Source: Alteromonas sp. ASW11-130 (lineage in GTDB: Bacteria > Pseudomonadota > Gammaproteobacteria > Enterobacterales > Alteromonadaceae). Taken from it: a DNA stretch of 64,000 nucleotides. A program made the translations under genes and the position numbers. The stretch is taken from contig NZ_JAPFRE010000018.1 of the NCBI RefSeq assembly GCF_026183735.1, forward strand, positions 60,297 through 124,296, given 5' to 3'. Under the pieces are notes generated by a model. The model ran no database searches, had not been told where the DNA came from, and saw nothing but the letters and a program-made list of their open reading frames with translations. Each line of letters begins with the position of its first letter. The stretch's first letter is position 1. Positions 27,332 through 37,795 of the stretch are shown piece after piece.

Positions 27332-27430
27332 GGATGACGAGGGGGGCTCGGGATGACGAGAGGGGGCACGGGATGACGAGTGGAGGCACGGGATGACGAG
27401 TGGGAGCTCGGGGTGACGAGGGGGCGTCGT
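27332..27430. repeat. 20-bp tandem repeat, about five units
   Basis: Units start GGATGACGAG and continue with a G-rich decamer (GGGGGCTCG, AGGGGGCACG, TGGAGGCACG, TGGGAGCTCG). The 19-20-bp period runs from 27332 to 27430; the last unit begins GGGTGACGAG. Strand-asymmetric and strongly G-rich, with no coding potential. With the 41-bp repeats it fills the 426-bp gap between ctaG and the lipoprotein gene. Confidence 0.85.
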
Positions 27431-27512
27431 TGCCTCGAACTAGCTGCTCATTATCCTATGATTACGTACTTTGGAAACCGTGAAATAATCGAGCTTATAG
27501 ACCGCGTCTTGG

Positions 27513-28664
27513 CTAATTAACCGTATTGCGGGCTTTAGCCATTTCTCTTAGTGCAGACATTAATGGTGATTCTGACGGTACTTTAATTGAAGGAAGAGCT
27601 TGCTTTACCAAAGGGTCGGCTATACGCGGGGGAAATGTCGTACTAACCTTTACAATTTTATCCTGCTGGCGAAACACATAGGTCGTCGCAAAAATAGGCT
27701 CAGTACGTTCACCGTCTGCGTGTAACGCAAGCATATATACTTTGTCAGAAATCAGTTCCTTCCCTTTTGTAAATTCAGCAATTGGTTGGTCTACCAATAA
27801 TGAGAGGTTTCTTGCTTGCGCTACAATCTGAGCGTCTGATTGCTCTTTTTCAAGCACACTAATCAATGTTGCTTCAATTGAGGCATCAAGATTACCTGTA
27901 AGGGGAAAGACACTAATGTCTAAAAGCGCATCTTCAAATTCATTATGGGTGTAGCGAGTTATGGCACCTTGAAACGGATCATGAAATAGTTGTGTATCAA
28001 AACGAGTAAATGTTTCGATTGTCTCCGGCACTCTCATTTCATTAAGATAGTCGCTGGCATTAAGGGCTTTAAACAAGTACTGGGCAGTGAAAAGCCCTTT
28101 TTTCAGGGCATGCGACCACCAACTCGCGATTACGGTTTCCGCAACTGTCTTAGGAGTGTGAACGTCGGTCATCGACAAATGCGTTTCAATGAGTAGACTA
28201 TCAATTTCCAGTCCTCTCCATTGTACCGTTAATTCAGTAAAGTGCACTCGCTCATCTGTGAGTGGCGCAGTAGCCCCCGTTAACGTGTGAAAACTTTTGT
28301 TCCACCAGCTAGGGCTAGCAATAGTTGCTGCCTGATTCGCAACTAAAATCTGATAATCGGATTCTTCTGAGGCGGCCAGCGCGTTAGGAAATGCACCGCT
28401 GTTTTTTAAGGCCCTGAAGAAGTACGAGGCTTCAATAGCATCGTCAATACATGCTTTTCTTTCAGCAGTAATCAATTTACATTTCGCCCTGCTTTCCTCA
28501 CTAACGTAGGTTGAAAAAACACTCACGGGTGCAGCAATGTGAAAGTCGTTACTGAGTTCTGTTTCTTGTGCGTTTGCAGGCGCTACAGTATGCTTAGTGC
28601 TGTCATTCATCTGACAACTACTCACGCATAAAATTACAGCTAGCCAAGCACTAAGTAACTTCAT
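27513..28664 (-). CDS. Lipoprotein of unknown function
   Basis: A 383-residue protein with a lipoprotein signal peptide ending VSSC (Cys17); the residue after the Cys is Gln, which favours outer-membrane sorting. The mature region is mixed alpha/beta with two further Cys residues (about 62 and 71) that could pair. No known domain is recognised. It lies immediately upstream, on the same strand, of nothing obviously related; its 3' end faces the repeat cluster. The start is supported by a standard n-region and hydrophobic core (MKLLSAWLAVILCVSSC). Confidence 0.75.
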   Translation of the reverse strand: MKLLSAWLAVILCVSSCQMNDSTKHTVAPANAQETELSNDFHIAAPVSVFSTYVSEESRAKCKLITAERKACIDDAIEASYFFRALKNSGAFPNALAASEESDYQILVANQAATIASPSWWNKSFHTLTGATAPLTDERVHFTELTVQWRGLEIDSLLIETHLSMTDVHTPKTVAETVIASWWSHALKKGLFTAQYLFKALNASDYLNEMRVPETIETFTRFDTQLFHDPFQGAITRYTHNEFEDALLDISVFPLTGNLDASIEATLISVLEKEQSDAQIVAQARNLSLLVDQPIAEFTKGKELISDKVYMLALHADGERTEPIFATTYVFRQQDKIVKVSTTFPPRIADPLVKQALPSIKVPSESPLMSALREMAKARNTVN

Positions 28665-28722
28665 AAAAACAACCTGTTAACAATTCGTCACCAAGTCTGA
28701 ATGATCTCACTTGTCTACACAA

Positions 28723-30093
28723 TCATTTTTTTGGGTTATCTGCTGGCAAAAGTGCGTCAACTTTGCTTAAAATCTCCCCATCTCTAAGTTTTGTTCTAAT
28801 AGCCTGTCCAATCTCGATTTTGCTTACCTCTGTGAGAGCTCGCTCGTTTTCATCGAAAGTAATACTGTATCCACGCGCAAGGGTGGCGAGCGGACTGACG
28901 GCGTTCAATGACTGACTGTGATAGGCCAGCGTTCGTTTTTTGTCTTCAAGTAAAAGTAACATACTTCTATTGAGCCCTTTTTTAAACTGACTCAGGGTCA
29001 GTTTCGCTTGTTCTACCTTTGAACTGGGGTCTTGTCGCCATAGTCGCTGAACCTTTTGCGCATGCTGTTTATTAAGTTGACTGACCCTTTGCTCAATAGA
29101 GTGAACCAATCGTATCTGTAATCTGTCCAACGATTGCTGCTGTGTTTGAATACGCACTTTTGGGTGTTGTGATGCTAAGCGGTGTTGTAACAACTGCATT
29201 TTATTAGTTAAACGATGTTGTAACGCTGTTAACGATTGCTTCATTCGCGTCTCACAGCTACGTAAAGCCTCCAACATTACATTAATGTCTTGACTGAGTA
29301 ATTCGGCTCCCGCCGAGGGCGTTGGGGCACGTAAATCTGCGACAAAGTCAGCGATGGTGAAATCCACTTCATGTCCCACCGCGCTAACAATAGGGATGGA
29401 AGAGTCTCGGATACAGTGTGCTAATTGTTCGTCATTGAAACACCATAAATCCTCTAATGACCCTCCACCACGGGTAAGTAAAAGCACATCTACTTCTTTT
29501 CTGTTATTGGCAGACTTAATGGCGTTAATAATTTGCCTCGGGGCATCGACACCTTGAACCATGGTAGGGTAAATAATTATGTGAGTGGCAGGGCTTCTTC
29601 TTTTGAACACCGTTAAAGCATCGTGTAATGCCGCACCTGAAGACGAGGTAATTATACCCACGCGTCTTATACTGGAGGGGAGAGGCCGTTTAACCGCGCT
29701 GTCGAACAACCCCAAAGCGTTAAGTTTTTCCTTAAGCGTATCAAAAGCCCTTTTGAGCTGACCTTCACCGTCACTCTCCATATGCTCAACAATTAACTGA
29801 TAATCCCCGCGGGGTTCATACAAACCCACTGACGCTCGGACTAAAATTTTATCCCCTTCTTTAGGGCGCTGGCGTAAATAGCGGTTAGTACTTTTAAACA
29901 TTGCGGCTTTCACCTGCGCGCGTTCATCCTTTAACGTAAAATACCAATGTCCTGAAGCTGCGCTGACAAAATTAGACACTTCGGCGGAAAGCCAAACCGT
30001 ACCGATTTCACTTTCTAGTAAACGTTTCGCCATTCTGTTCAAGCGAGAAACGGACAAAATTCCCTGAGAAGTTGGGGTGTTAGCCTGCTGCAT
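28723..30093 (-). CDS. xseA: Exodeoxyribonuclease VII large subunit
   Basis: About 456 residues, typical of XseA. Seen: the N-terminal OB-fold (ILSVSRLNRMAKRLLE, VSNFVSAASGHWYFTLKDE), the catalytic core with RRVGIITSSSGAALHDAL, LLTRGGGSLEDLWCFNDE and SAVGHEVDFTIADFVADLRA, then a long C-terminal coiled coil. Together with XseB it degrades single-stranded DNA to oligonucleotides. xseB is not in this window. ATG 30093 is taken as the start; a GTG at 30105 is possible, and neither has a strong ribosome site. It is divergent from guaB, with 100 bp between them. Confidence 0.95.
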   Translation of the reverse strand: MQQANTPTSQGILSVSRLNRMAKRLLESEIGTVWLSAEVSNFVSAASGHWYFTLKDERAQVKAAMFKSTNRYLRQRPKEGDKILVRASVGLYEPRGDYQLIVEHMESDGEGQLKRAFDTLKEKLNALGLFDSAVKRPLPSSIRRVGIITSSSGAALHDALTVFKRRSPATHIIIYPTMVQGVDAPRQIINAIKSANNRKEVDVLLLTRGGGSLEDLWCFNDEQLAHCIRDSSIPIVSAVGHEVDFTIADFVADLRAPTPSAGAELLSQDINVMLEALRSCETRMKQSLTALQHRLTNKMQLLQHRLASQHPKVRIQTQQQSLDRLQIRLVHSIEQRVSQLNKQHAQKVQRLWRQDPSSKVEQAKLTLSQFKKGLNRSMLLLLEDKKRTLAYHSQSLNAVSPLATLARGYSITFDENERALTEVSKIEIGQAIRTKLRDGEILSKVDALLPADNPKK

Positions 30094-30193
30094 AGAAAAA
30101 ACCACATAATTAAAGACAAATAGAGTTTACCTGATAATTAAAAAACACTACAATTGCGCCGCAATTAACCCTTTACCGCATAGGTGTTGTTGC

Positions 30194-31663
30194 ATGCTCA
30201 GAATCGTTCAAGAAGCTCTCACATTTGATGATGTGTTACTGGTGCCAGGGCACTCTTCCGTTCTCCCTCATACTGCCAATTTGAAAACGCGACTTACGCG
30301 TGGTGTTGATTTAAATATACCCCTGGTCTCAGCGGCCATGGATACGGTAACCGAAGCCAATTTAGCTATAGCGTTAGCACAAGAAGGTGGATTGGGTTTC
30401 GTACACAAGAATATGACACCTGAGCAGCAAGCAAACCATGTTCGTGAGGTAAAAAAATACGAAAGCGGAGTCGTATCGGACCCAGTTACTGTTAAACAAA
30501 ATGCGACAGTAGGGGAGGTCAATGTACTCAGTAAACGGCTAGGCTATTCTGGGTTTCCTGTTACCGACGATAGCAATAACCTGATCGGCATAGTGACGGG
30601 ACGTGATCTGCGTTTCGAAACACGCCATGATGCACCAATTAGCGATGTAATGACACCAAAAGATAAGCTAGTAACGGTTAAAGAAGGTGCTGATTCTGAG
30701 CAGGTTCTTGAATTAATGCATGCAAATCGTATTGAAAAAATTCTCGTAGTGGACGATGGCTTCAAACTTAAAGGGCTAATCACGGTTAAAGATTTCCAGA
30801 AAGCTGAAAACAAACCCAACGCCTGCAAGGATTCACTAGGACGCCTGCGTGTAGGTGCAGCAGTGGGTGTGGGCCCAGGAACAGACGAGCGTATCAAATT
30901 ATTGGTCGAAGCAGGTGTTGATGTATTGCTTATCGATACGTCCCATGGTCACTCTGAGGGGGTGATCGAACGAGTTAAAAAAGTGCGAAAATCTTATCCA
31001 GACCTTCAGCTTATTGCTGGCAACGTAGCAACTGCTGCCGGCGCTAAAGCACTGGCAGAGGCTGGCGTCGATGCAGTGAAAGTAGGTATTGGTCCTGGTT
31101 CTATTTGTACTACCCGGATTGTGACGGGATGTGGTGTACCACAAATCACTGCTGTAGCAGATGCAGTTGAGGCGCTAAAAGACACTGGCATTCCAGTTAT
31201 TGCTGATGGCGGTATTCGTTTCTCCGGTGATATAGCCAAAGCATTAGCTGCGGGAGCCAGCTCGGTCATGGTTGGCAGTATGCTGGCTGGAACTGAAGAG
31301 GCCCCAGGCGAAGTGGAACTTTATCAAGGTCGTTATTACAAATCTTATCGTGGTATGGGTTCGTTGGGGGCGATGAACCAAAGTCATGGTTCTTCTGATC
31401 GTTATTTTCAAGATCCGAATAGTGCAGAAAAATTAGTTCCCGAAGGCATTGAAGGTCGTGTGGCGTATAAAGGTCCAATAGCAAATATTATACATCAACA
31501 AATGGGCGGTTTGCGCTCGGCAATGGGATTAACCGGGTGTCCTACCATTGACGATTTGCGCACCAAAGCGACGTTCGTGAAGGTGACTTCGGCGGGTATG
31601 GGAGAATCCCACGTGCATGATGTAAGCATAACCAAAGAAGCACCCAACTATCGTTTGGGGTAA
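30194..31663 (+). CDS. guaB: Inosine-5'-monophosphate dehydrogenase
   Basis: A 489-residue enzyme converting IMP to XMP with NAD+, the committed step of GMP synthesis. Seen: the N-terminal [15 protein letters not shown], a pair of CBS domains (about 93-205), the catalytic Cys in [15 protein letters not shown] near residue 305, the phosphate-binding [12 protein letters not shown], and the mobile flap with [10 protein letters not shown]. It is complete and of standard length. It precedes guaA on the same strand, separated by a hairpin terminator that may set the ratio of the two products. Confidence 0.98.
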   Translation: MLRIVQEALTFDDVLLVPGHSSVLPHTANLKTRLTRGVDLNIPLVSAAMDTVTEANLAIALAQEGGLGFVHKNMTPEQQANHVREVKKYESGVVSDPVTVKQNATVGEVNVLSKRLGYSGFPVTDDSNNLIGIVTGRDLRFETRHDAPISDVMTPKDKLVTVKEGADSEQVLELMHANRIEKILVVDDGFKLKGLITVKDFQKAENKPNACKDSLGRLRVGAAVGVGPGTDERIKLLVEAGVDVLLIDTSHGHSEGVIERVKKVRKSYPDLQLIAGNVATAAGAKALAEAGVDAVKVGIGPGSICTTRIVTGCGVPQITAVADAVEALKDTGIPVIADGGIRFSGDIAKALAAGASSVMVGSMLAGTEEAPGEVELYQGRYYKSYRGMGSLGAMNQSHGSSDRYFQDPNSAEKLVPEGIEGRVAYKGPIANIIHQQMGGLRSAMGLTGCPTIDDLRTKATFVKVTSAGMGESHVHDVSITKEAPNYRLG

Positions 31664-31685
31664 CTATAACGACACTAAACTAATA

Positions 31686-31715
31686 ACAGGCTGGTATATC
31701 ACCAGCCTGTCTCTT
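31686..31715 (+). terminator. Terminator/attenuator between guaB and guaA
   Basis: A perfect 10-bp stem ACAGGCTGGT / ACCAGCCTGT with loop ATATC, followed by CTCTTTT. It probably ends part of the guaB transcription, so guaA expression depends on read-through or on a promoter overlapping this gap. Confidence 0.85.
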
Positions 31716-31737
31716 TTACATACTTCAGGTAGAAAAC

Positions 31738-33315
31738 ATGACCGCAAATATTCATGACCAGCGAATCTTAATTCTCGATTTTGGTTCTCAATACAGCCAG
31801 CTTATCGCTAGACGCGTAAGGGAAATTGGGGTGTATTGCGAAATGTGGGCGTGGGATGTTAGCGAAGAGCAGATAAAAGAATTCAATCCCCAGGGCATTA
31901 TTCTTTCTGGCGGGCCTGAGTCGGTAACCGTATTGGACTCTCCTCGCGCTCCTGAATATGTGTTCAAAGCTGGTGTACCCGTGCTAGGAGTCTGTTATGG
32001 AATGCAAACCATGTCAGAACAGCTTGGCGGAGGTGTTTTGGGGTCAAATATACGCGAATTTGGATACGCTCAGGTTGAAGTGATTAAGCCCTCTCCTTTA
32101 TTAACTAATATAGAAGATCATATTGGTGAAAACGGTAATGCCACCTTGGACGTGTGGATGAGCCATGGGGATAAGGTGGAATCTATACCTGAAGGCTTCG
32201 AAACCGTTGCACAAACACCTTCTTGTCCACACGCTGTTATGCAAAATCTGGAGAAACAGTTCTTTGGTGTGCAATTCCATCCTGAAGTGACCCATACTCG
32301 CCAGGGTATGCGGATATTGTCTCACTTTGTAATGGAAATTTGTGGATGTGAGAAACTATGGACCCCAGGTGCCATAATTGATGATGCTATCACCCGTATT
32401 AAAGAGCAGGTAGGTGACGATGAAGTTATTTTAGGTTTATCGGGTGGGGTAGACTCGTCCGTGACTGCGATGCTAATCCATCAGGCTATCGGCGATAAGC
32501 TTACTTGTGTATTTGTCGATAATGGCTTGTTACGGCTCGATGAAGGTCAGCAAGTCATGGATATGTTTGGCGATCACTTTGGTCTCAACATCATTAAAGT
32601 TGATGCAGAAGAGCGCTTTCTGGCAGCGCTGGCCGACGAAGCTGATCCAGAAGCCAAGCGTAAGATCATTGGTAGAGAATTCGTAAAAGTTTTTGACGAA
32701 GAAGCATCCAAACTGACTAACGCAAAATGGCTGGCTCAAGGCACTATCTATCCTGATGTAATCGAGTCTGCTGGCTCGGCCACAGGAAAAGCCCATGTTA
32801 TCAAATCGCACCACAACGTAGGCGGTTTACCGGAAGAAATGAAAATGGGGCTGGTAGAGCCATTACGTGAATTGTTTAAAGATGAAGTGCGTAAAATCGG
32901 CCTCGAGTTGGGCTTACCTTACGATATGCTTTATCGTCATCCATTTCCAGGGCCAGGGTTAGGCGTTCGCGTGTTAGGCGCAATAAAGAAAGAATACTGC
33001 GATTTACTTCGCCGTGCCGATGCTATTTTTATCGAAGAACTTCACAAAGCCGATCTTTATCATAAGGTATCACAAGCTTTTACTGTGTTTTTGCCTGTAC
33101 GCTCTGTAGGGGTGATGGGGGATGCTCGCAAATATGATTGGGTAGTTTCGTTACGCGCAGTAGAAACAATCGATTTTATGACTGCACATTGGGCGCATTT
33201 ACCCTATGACTTTTTAGGCACGGTTTCAAATCGAATTATTAATGAAATCGATGGTATTTCTCGGGTTGTCTACGATATATCCGGTAAGCCACCAGCAACG
33301 ATTGAATGGGAATAG
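31738..33315 (+). CDS. guaA: GMP synthase (glutamine-hydrolysing)
   Basis: A 525-residue two-domain enzyme aminating XMP to GMP. The N-terminal class I glutamine amidotransferase has its Cys in GVCYGMQTM, with His/Glu in QFHPEVTHT. The ATP-pyrophosphatase domain has the PP-loop LSGGVDSSV near residue 236, and the C-terminal dimerisation domain ends in PPATIEWE, the conserved tail. Full length. It works directly after guaB in the pathway and lies 74 bp downstream of it. Confidence 0.98.
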   Translation: MTANIHDQRILILDFGSQYSQLIARRVREIGVYCEMWAWDVSEEQIKEFNPQGIILSGGPESVTVLDSPRAPEYVFKAGVPVLGVCYGMQTMSEQLGGGVLGSNIREFGYAQVEVIKPSPLLTNIEDHIGENGNATLDVWMSHGDKVESIPEGFETVAQTPSCPHAVMQNLEKQFFGVQFHPEVTHTRQGMRILSHFVMEICGCEKLWTPGAIIDDAITRIKEQVGDDEVILGLSGGVDSSVTAMLIHQAIGDKLTCVFVDNGLLRLDEGQQVMDMFGDHFGLNIIKVDAEERFLAALADEADPEAKRKIIGREFVKVFDEEASKLTNAKWLAQGTIYPDVIESAGSATGKAHVIKSHHNVGGLPEEMKMGLVEPLRELFKDEVRKIGLELGLPYDMLYRHPFPGPGLGVRVLGAIKKEYCDLLRRADAIFIEELHKADLYHKVSQAFTVFLPVRSVGVMGDARKYDWVVSLRAVETIDFMTAHWAHLPYDFLGTVSNRIINEIDGISRVVYDISGKPPATIEWE

Positions 33316-34069
33316 TTCCGGCCCTTCTTATAATTGTGGTGGGTTTAACGTTATAAGTTAGTTAGTAACAACATTTAACGAGTAGATCCACCCTATAATT
33401 TGATGAAGTAGGAAATAATGTTTGATGATCAAATTAAAGGACCCACTACTTAATTTGAATTTATTCCAGACTCATTTAATTAGTGATGGTAAAACGCATG
33501 TATGACGTTTGGTAACGTGCTTTGTTGGAAAACTGAAGGTTTTTCACGGCGCCTGGGTATACGACGCAGGGCCGAGCACTATTTAAGCATCAATGTGGAC
33601 GCATGTAAGTTTAAAGTAGCATGCCTGACATAATTTATCGCTTGAGCTTTATTGGAACCGATTGAACCAATTTGTAGCGCGACACGGCTTATAAGACTGA
33701 AATAAACCCGCATGGTGATACAACATATTCAAAATGTCGTTTAGTGGCTAGCCCGCGCACTACATCCCTCAACAGCCTCTTACTGAAAAAATATCAGTGC
33801 AACTTACGATACATCAGAAATTGACAGTAAAGTTACGAGACGGAAAGGTGACAATAAACGTTCGTTTGTGCCGTTCGTCTAGGATCCTGTCCAAGAAAGA
33901 TCTGATGATTTATACAACGCAATACGCCGCATTTTATTGAATTAAGGAATATCGACTAATAAAAGAAGAACTCTCGAAGTAAGCGTATGGGGAAAAATAT
34001 CAATTAACTATTTGCTTGGTTGTTTATTTTCGCTTAATGTTTCTTCAAATGGAATAATTGTATGAACAA
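33316..34069. other. Long non-coding gap, no gene seen
   Basis: 754 bp with stops in all frames and no recognised remnant. It is AT-rich compared with the flanking guaA. No clear terminator follows guaA. It may hold decayed genes too eroded to identify. Confidence 0.5.
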
Positions 34070-35437
34070 ATGGTATTGAAACATAAACTTAGCCTTTTTA
34101 TCACACTATTACTCATCATATTTCACGTTGATGCCAGGACAACATCACCTTCCCTGATAGTGGATTATTACCCTGCCTGTGACTACACAATAATTAAAAA
34201 TCTATCTGCTAAAAGCTATATTAACCTTCATCTAAAAGTAAGCTTGAGAAATCGCTATGCAGAATCCATGAACGAACTTCTCGTAGAGCTCAATAGACAG
34301 GGTAGAGACGTAAATGCTAAATACATTGTAATTACCGACAAAAAAATTAAGGAGGAGAATAGCGGAAGGCATTATATTTATCTTACAGCAGAGGCTTTGG
34401 ATGAGTGTGTCCTCTCTGACCAGATGGATGAGAAAATCGCCCCTTTCAATAAAATGGGGAAGTTACAGAATGAGCTAACGTCTAGTTTCGAAATAGAGCC
34501 AATAGTTATCGAAATTGAGAATGAAAAGTCCTTCGAACAGCCCGAGTTAGGTGACAATTTCACCGTCAGTGTGAATGAAGGAATATACGGAATTCCATTG
34601 CAAAGCCGCATTAACGAAGTAAAAGAACGATTTGGTACCCCCTCATTTGAAATGATGTTAGCAGATGACTCAACGCTGTTGAGTTATGGTCGTAATCATT
34701 GGTTAACATTTCAAAATGGTAAATTGAAAAAAGTGGAGTACCCGAACACGCAAGTATCAAATACACTCAAAAATTATATTCCGTTTGACGACCGATTTAC
34801 CGACAGGCGTTGGAAAATTTCCGAGTCACTTTATAAAAATACGTTACTCGAAATACATGATGAGGATAAGAACCAGCTCCATTACAAAGGTGAAAAAGGG
34901 GCGTTAACTATCCACACCACAACCTACCTTAGAAATAATCAGAAATATTCGCAATCGCAAGTAACAGGTTTTAGTTTGTTCTCGACAGATTATTCTCCCT
35001 CAAAGGTTGGACGTTCTGATGAGACTAATAACACTAAAATACTAGCGTCTATTTTCAATTTGGTTACGTCGCTAGATGAACCGCAAAGCTTGGGATTATC
35101 GCAATTTGATTTCGATCCCTTAGCGCAAATGAGTAAATACAAAGAAGAACAAGTTTACTTACTCAGTCCACTTATTTTGGTTGAATCAGTTGGCGAATAT
35201 ATAAAGAAGATAGTGGTGGATCCAGGTCTTTCTAAAAGCGCTGAATCATCAGGGTGGGAAATGGGGCCATTCGCTTCAGGACAGTCTGAAGAAGAAGTGA
35301 ATACGATAGTAGAGAACAGGGGTTTCTTTTTCGATGACATATTAGAAATTGATAATGGTAAGTATATGCTTAAGCTTTTCTTCGAAGAGGTCGATGGACT
35401 GAATAAATTGTATAAATTGGAAATTTCTATTTTCTGA
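34070..35437 (+). CDS. Exported protein of unknown function
   Basis: About 455 residues with a signal peptide (MVLKHKLSLFITLLLIIFHV, cleavage near DA). Two Cys residues occur early in the mature part (PACDYT and DECVLS). A middle segment GIYGIPLQSRINEVKERFGTPS resembles the start of BamE/SmpA-like folds, where an 'xxEVxxxxGxP' pattern recurs, but this is weak. No family is recognised. The start is uncertain: TTG 34058 is in frame, ATG 34070 is chosen. It is AT-rich and isolated between two long gaps, consistent with accessory or orphan DNA. Confidence 0.6.
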   Translation: MVLKHKLSLFITLLLIIFHVDARTTSPSLIVDYYPACDYTIIKNLSAKSYINLHLKVSLRNRYAESMNELLVELNRQGRDVNAKYIVITDKKIKEENSGRHYIYLTAEALDECVLSDQMDEKIAPFNKMGKLQNELTSSFEIEPIVIEIENEKSFEQPELGDNFTVSVNEGIYGIPLQSRINEVKERFGTPSFEMMLADDSTLLSYGRNHWLTFQNGKLKKVEYPNTQVSNTLKNYIPFDDRFTDRRWKISESLYKNTLLEIHDEDKNQLHYKGEKGALTIHTTTYLRNNQKYSQSQVTGFSLFSTDYSPSKVGRSDETNNTKILASIFNLVTSLDEPQSLGLSQFDFDPLAQMSKYKEEQVYLLSPLILVESVGEYIKKIVVDPGLSKSAESSGWEMGPFASGQSEEEVNTIVENRGFFFDDILEIDNGKYMLKLFFEEVDGLNKLYKLEISIF

Positions 35438-35906
35438 AGGTTATTAGCTCATACCTCAGTATTGTATTTGGTCATTATTGAATGCTTTTTGAATAACACT
35501 CTCAATGGTGACAGTTTAAATTTAAGAATGAAAAAATCGGTGCAGATGGCATTTTTGGCGTGTGAAAATGGGTAACGAATGCCAATAGTAGCCTGAATTG
35601 CCGATAAATCTGTTAATGATTTGAACTATCCTGAAGATGTTCATGAAAAAGCAAAATTGTACAAACGCGTTGTTTTACGAGGGTATAGTATTTATGCGTT
35701 CATAGTATGGCTTGTACGTCCCGATCGTCGGTATAACGTTATTTTATCCCCTTCGACCCATATAGACTGTTTAAGAGAATCACGAAATTAACATATTTTT
35801 AAAGGGTTGTTCTTTAATCATTAACATTCCTCTGCTAAGTTGATTATAAAAAGACAGAAAGTAGCGTAAGTGTCAGTTTCTCAAACTGCATATAGGGAGT
35901 AGGTTT
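35438..35906. other. Intergenic gap, no gene seen
   Basis: 469 bp, AT-rich, only frames below about 25 codons. A promoter for the sulfotransferase gene must lie in its right part; no consensus pair stands out. Confidence 0.5.
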
Positions 35907-36734
35907 ATGAGAGATAGAAAAAAAACATTCGTTTTGGGATTAGGACATCAGAAATGCGGGACAACCTGGCTTTACAAGTACCTTAGTGAATCTCCTTATT
36001 TTCAGGAAGGTTTTACGAAGGAATATCATATTTGGGATGCGCTCGATTTGGATGCGCTTGACCAGTGGAAAGTGAAGAAACCGTTTTTTTCATTTGGTTT
36101 TGAGAAAGCAGCAACGCGTGACTCTTATCGCTACAACATGCAACATAATCCCGATTACTATTTTGATTATTTTGCATCTTTGTATTCAAAAGAAAAGTGG
36201 TTGGCGGCAGACATCACACCGTCTTACAGTGGTCTAACTTCTGAACGGTTATCACAGATAAAAGAAAGATTTGCCGTACGAGAAATCGAACTGAAAGTTG
36301 TCATTCTGTTACGAGAGCCACTTTCAAGAGCCAAAAGCGCGGTCCGCTTTAATTTAGATAAATCTAATTATAAAGAGGGGATTAGTTCTGGAGTGACTGA
36401 TTTTAATCAGGCTTTAAAAGAGTACTATCATAGTGAACACTGCGAACTTCGAACCCGTTACAATCACATTATTTCAGAAGCGCAGAAAGTGTTCTCAGAT
36501 ACTAACATTTACGTGGGTGTTTATGAAAATATGTTCACGGCCCAAGAAATAGCAAGATTATCCGAGTTTTTAGGTATAGATCCAAATTATGAATATGCAC
36601 AAGTACGGGTGAATAAAACTCGTAATTCAGTTGAGGCGACTTTAGAAGATTCTTTAGTTAAAGATTATTACTCTGAAGTTTACGATTATTGTTTTAATAA
36701 TATTCCGGTGACTCGAGAGCTATGGAGAATCTAA
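35907..36734 (+). CDS. PAPS-dependent sulfotransferase family protein
   Basis: A 275-residue protein. The 5'-phosphosulfate-binding loop appears as GLGHQKCGTTWLYKYL (residues 11-26; consensus PKSGTTWL), and the 3'-phosphate site as VILLREPLSRAKSAVRF. No signal peptide or TM helix is seen, so it should be cytoplasmic and use PAPS as donor. The acceptor may be a carbohydrate, lipid or surface polymer; none of the neighbours tells which. It has a good upstream GGGAG ribosome site. It lies in the AT-rich accessory stretch and could be horizontally acquired. Confidence 0.82.
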   Translation: MRDRKKTFVLGLGHQKCGTTWLYKYLSESPYFQEGFTKEYHIWDALDLDALDQWKVKKPFFSFGFEKAATRDSYRYNMQHNPDYYFDYFASLYSKEKWLAADITPSYSGLTSERLSQIKERFAVREIELKVVILLREPLSRAKSAVRFNLDKSNYKEGISSGVTDFNQALKEYYHSEHCELRTRYNHIISEAQKVFSDTNIYVGVYENMFTAQEIARLSEFLGIDPNYEYAQVRVNKTRNSVEATLEDSLVKDYYSEVYDYCFNNIPVTRELWRI

Positions 36735-36795
36735 CGTTTTACTTTTCAATTTCCCTTTGCGTTAAATTGATTCCGCATAGACTGCTTCAGATGAG

Positions 36796-36834
36796 GTAAA
36801 AAGTAAAAAAGTAGTAAAAAGTAGTAAAAAGTAG
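36796..36834. repeat. A-rich decamer repeat, possible palindrome remnant
   Basis: GTAAAAAGTAAAAA is followed by three runs of a GTAGTAAAAA-type decamer. The 14-mer is the exact reverse complement of the flank TTTTTACTTTTTAC of the palindromic repeat at 12071-12084, so this may be a decayed copy lacking the GGGGTCGGA core. Confidence 0.6.
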
Positions 36835-36908
36835 AATAGATAGAAGATGTCGATATACAGCTTCAGGCACCTAGAGGCCCCGTCTTTCGTGTAGCTATAG
36901 CCGTAGCT

Positions 36909-37748
36909 TCAAAACTTCAATACCTGTCCTTCATATGCAGCAAACAGTGTTAGATCAGATTTTGCCACTTTGATGTATTGATTGCAGTGTTCAACTAAAG
37001 CATCAATTTTTTCATCTGTTCTGTCAGGGTCATGACTGTAAAGAGCTAGTTGCTTTGCGTTGGCGGCAATAGCAAGCTTAACAGCTTCTTCTGCAACCGA
37101 GTGCCCCCAACCCAATTTTGCAGGCATATCTGAAAGCATATACTGCGCATCGTGAATCAGCAGATCAGCATCCTCACAAAATTTCACAAAGGTCAAAAAT
37201 TCTGTATCTTTTTTATAAGGCGGATAAAGTTCATTGTCAGTCATATAAACAATTTTTCTCCCCTTATCGACAATACTAAATGCATTGCCCTTACCTGGAT
37301 GATTAATCATTAGACGAGAAATCTTAGCGGAGCCTAGTACCCAACTATTTGTACTCTCAGGTAATTCTTTAAGGGTTATATTCGACGCTAATGCATCTGA
37401 AGGCACGGGGAACACAGAACCCTGCATTTGCTTTAAAATCTGATCGGGTTCGTATGGAGAAGTTTGTCCCGGCGTAATATTTATTTCACGACCTTTTTGA
37501 TAGATAGGTGAAAAAAACGGAAAACCTTGAATATGGTCCCAATGGTTGTGGGTTAACAAAATATAAATTGGTGACTGCTTCTTAATTAGTTCGTTACCCA
37601 ACTTTCTAATACCTGTCCCTGCGTCAATGATGAGATCAGTCTCATCTTCAAGACAGATATGAACACATGCAGTGTTACCTCCATAGCGTACATACTCTCC
37701 ACCCGGAGTTGGGATCGAACCTCTTACGCCATAAAAGGTTAACTGCAT
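36909..37748 (-). CDS. Metallo-beta-lactamase-fold hydrolase
   Basis: A 279-residue cytoplasmic MBL-fold enzyme, no signal peptide. Metal ligands are evident: THNHWDH (HxHxDH), a later His in MINHPGKGN, the bridging Asp in LLIHDAQYM, and LYSHDPDRTD near the C-terminus. The opening VRGSIPTPG...YGGNTACV is characteristic of a PhnP/phosphodiesterase-like subgroup. A cyclic nucleotide, phosphodiester or RNA-type substrate is plausible, but none is established. It is the last gene of the trmO-proS-MBL series on the minus strand, 47 bp after proS. Confidence 0.85.
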   Translation of the reverse strand: MQLTFYGVRGSIPTPGGEYVRYGGNTACVHICLEDETDLIIDAGTGIRKLGNELIKKQSPIYILLTHNHWDHIQGFPFFSPIYQKGREINITPGQTSPYEPDQILKQMQGSVFPVPSDALASNITLKELPESTNSWVLGSAKISRLMINHPGKGNAFSIVDKGRKIVYMTDNELYPPYKKDTEFLTFVKFCEDADLLIHDAQYMLSDMPAKLGWGHSVAEEAVKLAIAANAKQLALYSHDPDRTDEKIDALVEHCNQYIKVAKSDLTLFAAYEGQVLKF

Positions 37749-37795
37749 GTGTCCTCCCAGTCGCTTAATTCAAGCGCTGATTTGCTACTTATGTT

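Noticed and set aside
27129..27430. CRISPR array
   Set aside because: Direct repeats are adjacent without unique spacers, and the 20-bp units vary; no cas genes are nearby.
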